Of a stretch of 64,000 nt of DNA, positions 60,604 to 64,000 are shown piece by piece (the stretch's first letter is position 1; each line of letters starts with the position of its first letter). The notes below the pieces were generated by a model. It searched no databases, was not told the DNA's origin, and was given only the letters and a program-made list of their open reading frames with translations. This stretch comes from Prochlorococcus sp. AG-347-J06 (GTDB lineage: Bacteria; Cyanobacteriota; Cyanobacteriia; PCC-6307; Cyanobiaceae). The stretch is taken from contig QCBT01000001.1 in NCBI GenBank assembly GCA_003281525.1, forward strand, positions 124,001 through 188,000, in the 5' to 3' direction. The position numbers and the translations under genes were made by a program.

Positions 60604-60715
60604 AATAAGAATTAAGTTATAGATATATTAAATAATGTAGAAAATTCCCTATTAATTTTGAATTTTGCAAAATATGAATGCTAATTTCTTATTAGAAATA
60701 ACTCAAAAAATTAGG

Positions 60716-61138
60716 ATGACTGAAACTTTAGTTGGTCAATTTCCAAAGCATATAGGAAGTACTGGGGGTTTATTAAACTCAGCAGAAACCGAAGAAAAAT
60801 ATGCAATTGTATGGAAAAGTTCAAAGGAACAGGCATTTGAATTGCCAACCGGTGGGGCGGCTATTATGCATGAAGGTGATAATTTAATGTACTTTGCAAG
60901 AAAAGAACAATGTCTTGCATTAGGGACACAATTAAGAGCCTTCAAACCAAGAATTGAAGATTTTAAAATCTACCGAATTTTCCCAGGTGGAGATATTGAA
61001 TTTTTGCACCCAAAGGATGGTGTTTTCCCTGAAAAAGTTAATGAAGGCAGAGAGAAAGTAGGTCATAATCCTAGAAGAATAGGTGAGAATCCTAATCCTG
61101 CTGGTTTGAAATTTACAACTAAGAATACTTTTGATTAA
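60716..61138 (+). CDS. psaD: Photosystem I subunit II PsaD
   Basis: Stromal subunit that docks ferredoxin and holds PsaC in place. I start it at 60716, giving 140 residues beginning [20 protein letters not shown], which matches the usual PsaD start; the reading frame is open back to ATG 60674 and TTG 60665 but the added [11 protein letters not shown]-type extension is not typical. Core motifs: [60 protein letters not shown]. Preceded by the kinase gene (112 bases from its stop to this ATG). Confidence 0.96.
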   Translation: MTETLVGQFPKHIGSTGGLLNSAETEEKYAIVWKSSKEQAFELPTGGAAIMHEGDNLMYFARKEQCLALGTQLRAFKPRIEDFKIYRIFPGGDIEFLHPKDGVFPEKVNEGREKVGHNPRRIGENPNPAGLKFTTKNTFD

Positions 61139-61197
61139 CTTCCTTAAAGTTGATATAAAAGAAGAAAATAATTATAATTTGGGCTGACATTATTAAT

Positions 61198-62718
61198 ATG
61201 ATCAGCTCACAGAAAGATAGTTTTTTAAAGGCTTACAAAGAAGGTAAAAATTTTATACCTATCGTTGAAACTTGGCCAGCAGATTTAGAGACTCCATTAT
61301 CGACTTGGTTAAAATTATCTTCAAAAGATTCCAATGGTGTCTTTCTTGAATCTGTAGAAGGTGGGGAGAATTTGGGTAGATGGAGTATTGTTGCTACTAA
61401 ACCACTTTGGGAAGCAGTTTGTTATGGAGAAGAAATAATTAAAACTTGGAATAATGGCAAAACAGAAACACATAAAGGTGATCCTTTTGATATTTTGAGA
61501 AGTTGGACAAAGGAATACAAGTCAACCATGATTGATGATTTACCATCAATTGGACAGTTATATGGCTCTTGGGGTTATGAATTAATAAATCGAATAGAAC
61601 CAAGCGTTCCAATAAATGAAATACCAGAAAATAATATCCCTTATGGTTCCTGGATGTTTTTTGATCAGTTAGTTGTTTTTGATCAAATCAAAAGATGTAT
61701 TACTGCAGTGGTTTATGTAGATACAACTTCTTCAAAAGAGTGCTCAATTGAAGAGTTGTATCTAAACTCAATTTCTAAAATTCAGCAAACTAGGAATTTA
61801 ATGAGAGTTCCTCTAAAAGAAAATGAGTTTTTAGATTGGAATGAAAATGAGAATTTGAATTTAGATCTAGAAAGTAATTGGGAGAAAAAAGATTTTGAGG
61901 ATGCAGTTCTCTCTGCAAAAGAATACATAAGAAAGGGAGATATCTTCCAAATAGTTATAAGTCAGAGATTCCAAACTAAAGTCAATAATGATCCCTTCAA
62001 TTTATATAGAAGTTTGAGGATGGTTAATCCATCTCCATACATGTCATTTTTTGATTTCGGATCTTGGTATCTGATAGGTTCAAGTCCTGAAGTAATGGTT
62101 AAAGCAGAAAAAAATAAAAATAGTCAGATTGTTGCAAGCTTAAGACCAATAGCTGGCACTAGACCTAGAGGTATTGATAATCAACAAGACTTGGAATTAG
62201 AACAGGAACTATTAAAAGATCCAAAAGAAATAGCTGAGCATGTAATGCTAATTGATCTTGGGAGAAATGATCTTGGAAGAGTTTGTGAAATTGGTACTGT
62301 CAAGGTCAAGGATTTAATGGTTATTGAGAAATATTCACATGTTATGCATATAGTCAGTCAAGTTGAGGGAATCTTAAAAAAAAATGCTGATGTATGGGAT
62401 TTGCTCAAAGCTTCCTTTCCCGCTGGGACAGTAACTGGCGCACCAAAAATAAGAGCTATGCAATTGATTAAGCACTTTGAAAAAGATGCTAGAGGACCTT
62501 ATGCTGGTGTATACGGATCTATTGATATTAATGGCGCATTAAATACAGCAATAACTATAAGAACTATGATAGTTAAACCCTCAATAGATGGGAAATATGA
62601 TGTTTCAGTGCAAGCCGGAGCTGGAATAGTTGCTGATTCTTTTCCTGAAAATGAATATCAAGAGACAATTAATAAAGCTAAGGGGATACTTAAAGCATTA
62701 GCCTGTTTGGATAATTAA
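61198..62718 (+). CDS. trpE: Anthranilate synthase component I
   Basis: Makes anthranilate from chorismate, first step of tryptophan synthesis. The 506-residue protein has the regulatory [18 protein letters not shown], a counterpart of the LLES tryptophan-binding motif, then the catalytic part: [48 protein letters not shown] and [15 protein letters not shown]. No glutaminase domain is fused, so TrpG must come from another locus. No leader peptide or attenuator is visible in the 59-base gap after psaD. Confidence 0.96.
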   Translation: MISSQKDSFLKAYKEGKNFIPIVETWPADLETPLSTWLKLSSKDSNGVFLESVEGGENLGRWSIVATKPLWEAVCYGEEIIKTWNNGKTETHKGDPFDILRSWTKEYKSTMIDDLPSIGQLYGSWGYELINRIEPSVPINEIPENNIPYGSWMFFDQLVVFDQIKRCITAVVYVDTTSSKECSIEELYLNSISKIQQTRNLMRVPLKENEFLDWNENENLNLDLESNWEKKDFEDAVLSAKEYIRKGDIFQIVISQRFQTKVNNDPFNLYRSLRMVNPSPYMSFFDFGSWYLIGSSPEVMVKAEKNKNSQIVASLRPIAGTRPRGIDNQQDLELEQELLKDPKEIAEHVMLIDLGRNDLGRVCEIGTVKVKDLMVIEKYSHVMHIVSQVEGILKKNADVWDLLKASFPAGTVTGAPKIRAMQLIKHFEKDARGPYAGVYGSIDINGALNTAITIRTMIVKPSIDGKYDVSVQAGAGIVADSFPENEYQETINKAKGILKALACLDN

Positions 62719-63828
62719 ATGAGTCAAAATAATCTTTATAAGGGTTTTGAGGTGGAACTTTTTACAGGTTCTTTAGATTCTCATATTGGTATTTCGGATC
62801 AAATTGAGAAAGAATTTTCTGATTTTGTAAAAGAGCCAGATAACAGAAATGTTGAATACATAACAACACCCGAAAAAGACTACGGTTCTTTATATGAGAA
62901 ATTAATAATTCCAAGAAAAAAGTTAAGAAAGTGGCTAAATACTAAAAATTTAACAATCATTCCTTCATCCACTCTTTGTTTTAAACACGATATTCAATTT
63001 CAAAGATCTGATATTAATAACGTTTATCATCAATTTATTCAAGATAATTATGGAATATCTATTGCAACTTCAAGTGTCCATATAAACATAGGAATAGATG
63101 ATTTGGATAAACTTTTTACAGCTATAAGACTTATAAGATCTGAGGCTGCTCTGTATCTATCATTAAGTGCTAGTTCACCTTTTATAAATAATAAAATTAC
63201 GAATAATCACTCTCAGAGATGGATTCAGTTTCCCAAAACACCAAGTAGGGTGCCTTTTTTTGTAAATCATAATTCTTATATCGATTGGATTGAGGAAAAT
63301 ATATCTAATAAAAAAATGCAAAATATTAGGCATTTTTGGTCTTCAATCCGACCAAATGGTCCTCAAAGACCTTTAATTCTTGATCGTTTGGAATTAAGAA
63401 TTTGTGATTTTGTCCAAGATATTAATCTACTTTTAGGGATAACGGCCATGATAGAACTAAGGATTCTAAATCTTTTTGAAAATATCAATACCTTAGATCC
63501 TATGAATGCCAGTATTTTTTCTATGAATGAGTTGTCAGAAATATGTGATCAAAATGAAATTAATGCTGCTAAAGATAGTTTGAATTCAGAGTTAATTCAC
63601 TGGCAAGATGGCAAAAAAATTATTTGTAGAGAATGGATTCAAAACTTATTATCAGATTTATCATCCACGGCAGAAAATTTTGGTATGAAACATCTTTTAA
63701 ATCCTATCTATAAAGTGCTTGAAGAAGGCAATCAATCTATGAAATGGATTAATCAATATGAAAAGGGTCTTTCTATTGACCAGATAATGAAAATTTCTAT
63801 AGAAGATATGATCAAGAGTGAAGCCTAG
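62719..63828 (+). CDS. gshA: Glutamate-cysteine ligase, cyanobacterial type
   Basis: First enzyme of glutathione synthesis. The 369-residue protein fits the cyanobacterial GCS type: YKGFEVELFTGSLDSHIGIS, EYITTPEKDYGSLYEKLI, TSSVHINIGIDDLDKLFTAI, HFWSSIRPNGPQRPLILDRL and ELRICDFVQD. Its ATG immediately follows the trpE stop, so the two are coupled. It is a different family from E. coli GshA. Confidence 0.9.
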   Translation: MSQNNLYKGFEVELFTGSLDSHIGISDQIEKEFSDFVKEPDNRNVEYITTPEKDYGSLYEKLIIPRKKLRKWLNTKNLTIIPSSTLCFKHDIQFQRSDINNVYHQFIQDNYGISIATSSVHINIGIDDLDKLFTAIRLIRSEAALYLSLSASSPFINNKITNNHSQRWIQFPKTPSRVPFFVNHNSYIDWIEENISNKKMQNIRHFWSSIRPNGPQRPLILDRLELRICDFVQDINLLLGITAMIELRILNLFENINTLDPMNASIFSMNELSEICDQNEINAAKDSLNSELIHWQDGKKIICREWIQNLLSDLSSTAENFGMKHLLNPIYKVLEEGNQSMKWINQYEKGLSIDQIMKISIEDMIKSEA

Positions 63829-63890
63829 AATGTTTGATTATTTAAATAAACATTTGATCTGAACATTTTCACTTGTGACATAATGGATAT

Positions 63891-64000
63891 ATGGAATCTT
63901 TTAGACAGATAAAAAATAATAACGTGGACTTGATAAGTAACAATGATCCACTTGATAAAAATCGTCTTTTAATTGAAGATCTATGGGAATCTGTGCTCAG
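63891..64000 (+). CDS. ppc: Phosphoenolpyruvate carboxylase (first 36 codons only)
   Basis: ATG at 63891 opens a frame MESFRQIKNNNVDLIS..., continuing LDKNRLLIEDLWESVL to the window edge. LLIEDLWESVL is the first conserved block of cyanobacterial PEP carboxylase, which refixes bicarbonate into oxaloacetate. It is 62 bases after gshA. The rest lies outside the window, so the assignment rests on this block. Confidence 0.75.
   Translation, partial: MESFRQIKNNNVDLISNNDPLDKNRLLIEDLWESVL

Noticed and set aside
61139-61197. Trp attenuator or leader peptide before trpE
   Set aside because: The gap of 59 bases has no run of Trp codons and no pair of competing hairpins.

Overview
The window looks like a piece of the chromosomal core of Prochlorococcus, most likely a high-light-adapted (MED4/AS9601-like) strain. 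Evidence: the DNA is strongly AT-rich, genes are packed with gaps of a few to about 200 bases, the photosystem I genes psaC and psaD and the NDH-1 subunit gene ndhS are of cyanobacterial type, heme oxygenase/pebA/pebB sit in one operon, panC and cmk are fused, and several small proteins resemble ones I associate with marine picocyanobacteria. The clade assignment is inference. I see no insertion sequence, prophage, integrase, CRISPR array or obvious foreign island. The only stretch of more than 300 bases without a protein gene (35394-35987) holds rnpB and a tRNA-Arg.

Layout. 1-5800: a cut-off GNAT acetyltransferase, secA, and a leftward block with cysE, a GntR-type regulator and infC. 5854-14840: miaA leftward; gyrB, a small SH3-like exported protein, two CrcB/Fluc genes, mgtE and a group 2 sigma factor rightward; then an alpha/beta hydrolase (-), a PfkB sugar kinase (+) and tsaE (-). 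14880-24982: ahcY, a DedA protein, ssb (-), the mreBCD shape operon, an RpaB-like response regulator, lysS, a small conserved protein, smpB (-), ruvB and a TPR protein. 24986-35393: an M20 amidohydrolase, a small membrane protein, thiC behind a TPP riboswitch, tkt/fabF/acpP leftward, psaC, glmS, rimM (-), ndhS and rnc (-). 35419-35909: rnpB (-) and tRNA-Arg (+), diverging from a 38-base spacer. 35988-45464: two small conserved genes, glgP (-), a CPA2 Na+/H+ antiporter, a second alpha/beta hydrolase, an aldose-epimerase-like protein, a four-carbon-acid-sugar-kinase-like protein and icd (-). 45674-54958: an unknown gene, ho1-pebA-pebB, a low-molecular-weight phosphatase, panC/cmk (-), purM, two unknown genes, tRNA-Cys (-), an LpxB-like protein, a small unknown gene and an RNase D-like nuclease (-). 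55123-64000: a membrane protein, hemF (-), mrp, rodA, a histidine kinase with a degenerate ATP-binding domain, psaD, trpE, gshA and the first 110 bases of ppc.

Functionally this is housekeeping. Translation and RNA processing are represented by infC, miaA, tsaE, lysS, smpB, rimM, rnc and rnpB; replication and repair by gyrB, ssb and ruvB; envelope and cell shape by mreBCD, rodA, glmS and secA. Fatty-acid synthesis (fabF, acpP), sulfur and thiol metabolism (cysE, ahcY, gshA), carbon flow (tkt, glgP, icd, ppc), tetrapyrroles and bilins (hemF, ho1, pebAB) and photosystem I (psaC, psaD) make up the rest. Regulation visible in the sequence includes the TPP riboswitch before thiC, a GntR-type regulator next to cysE, the RpaB-like regulator, a sigma factor and an orphan kinase.

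I did not find a convincing new multi-gene system. The observations most worth following are the cysE-linked GntR regulator with an unrecognised C-terminal domain, the kinase with degenerate catalytic boxes between rodA and psaD, the Mrp protein without its usual CxxC, a long inverted repeat just upstream of icd, and the very short divergent rnpB/tRNA-Arg spacer that contains a palindrome.
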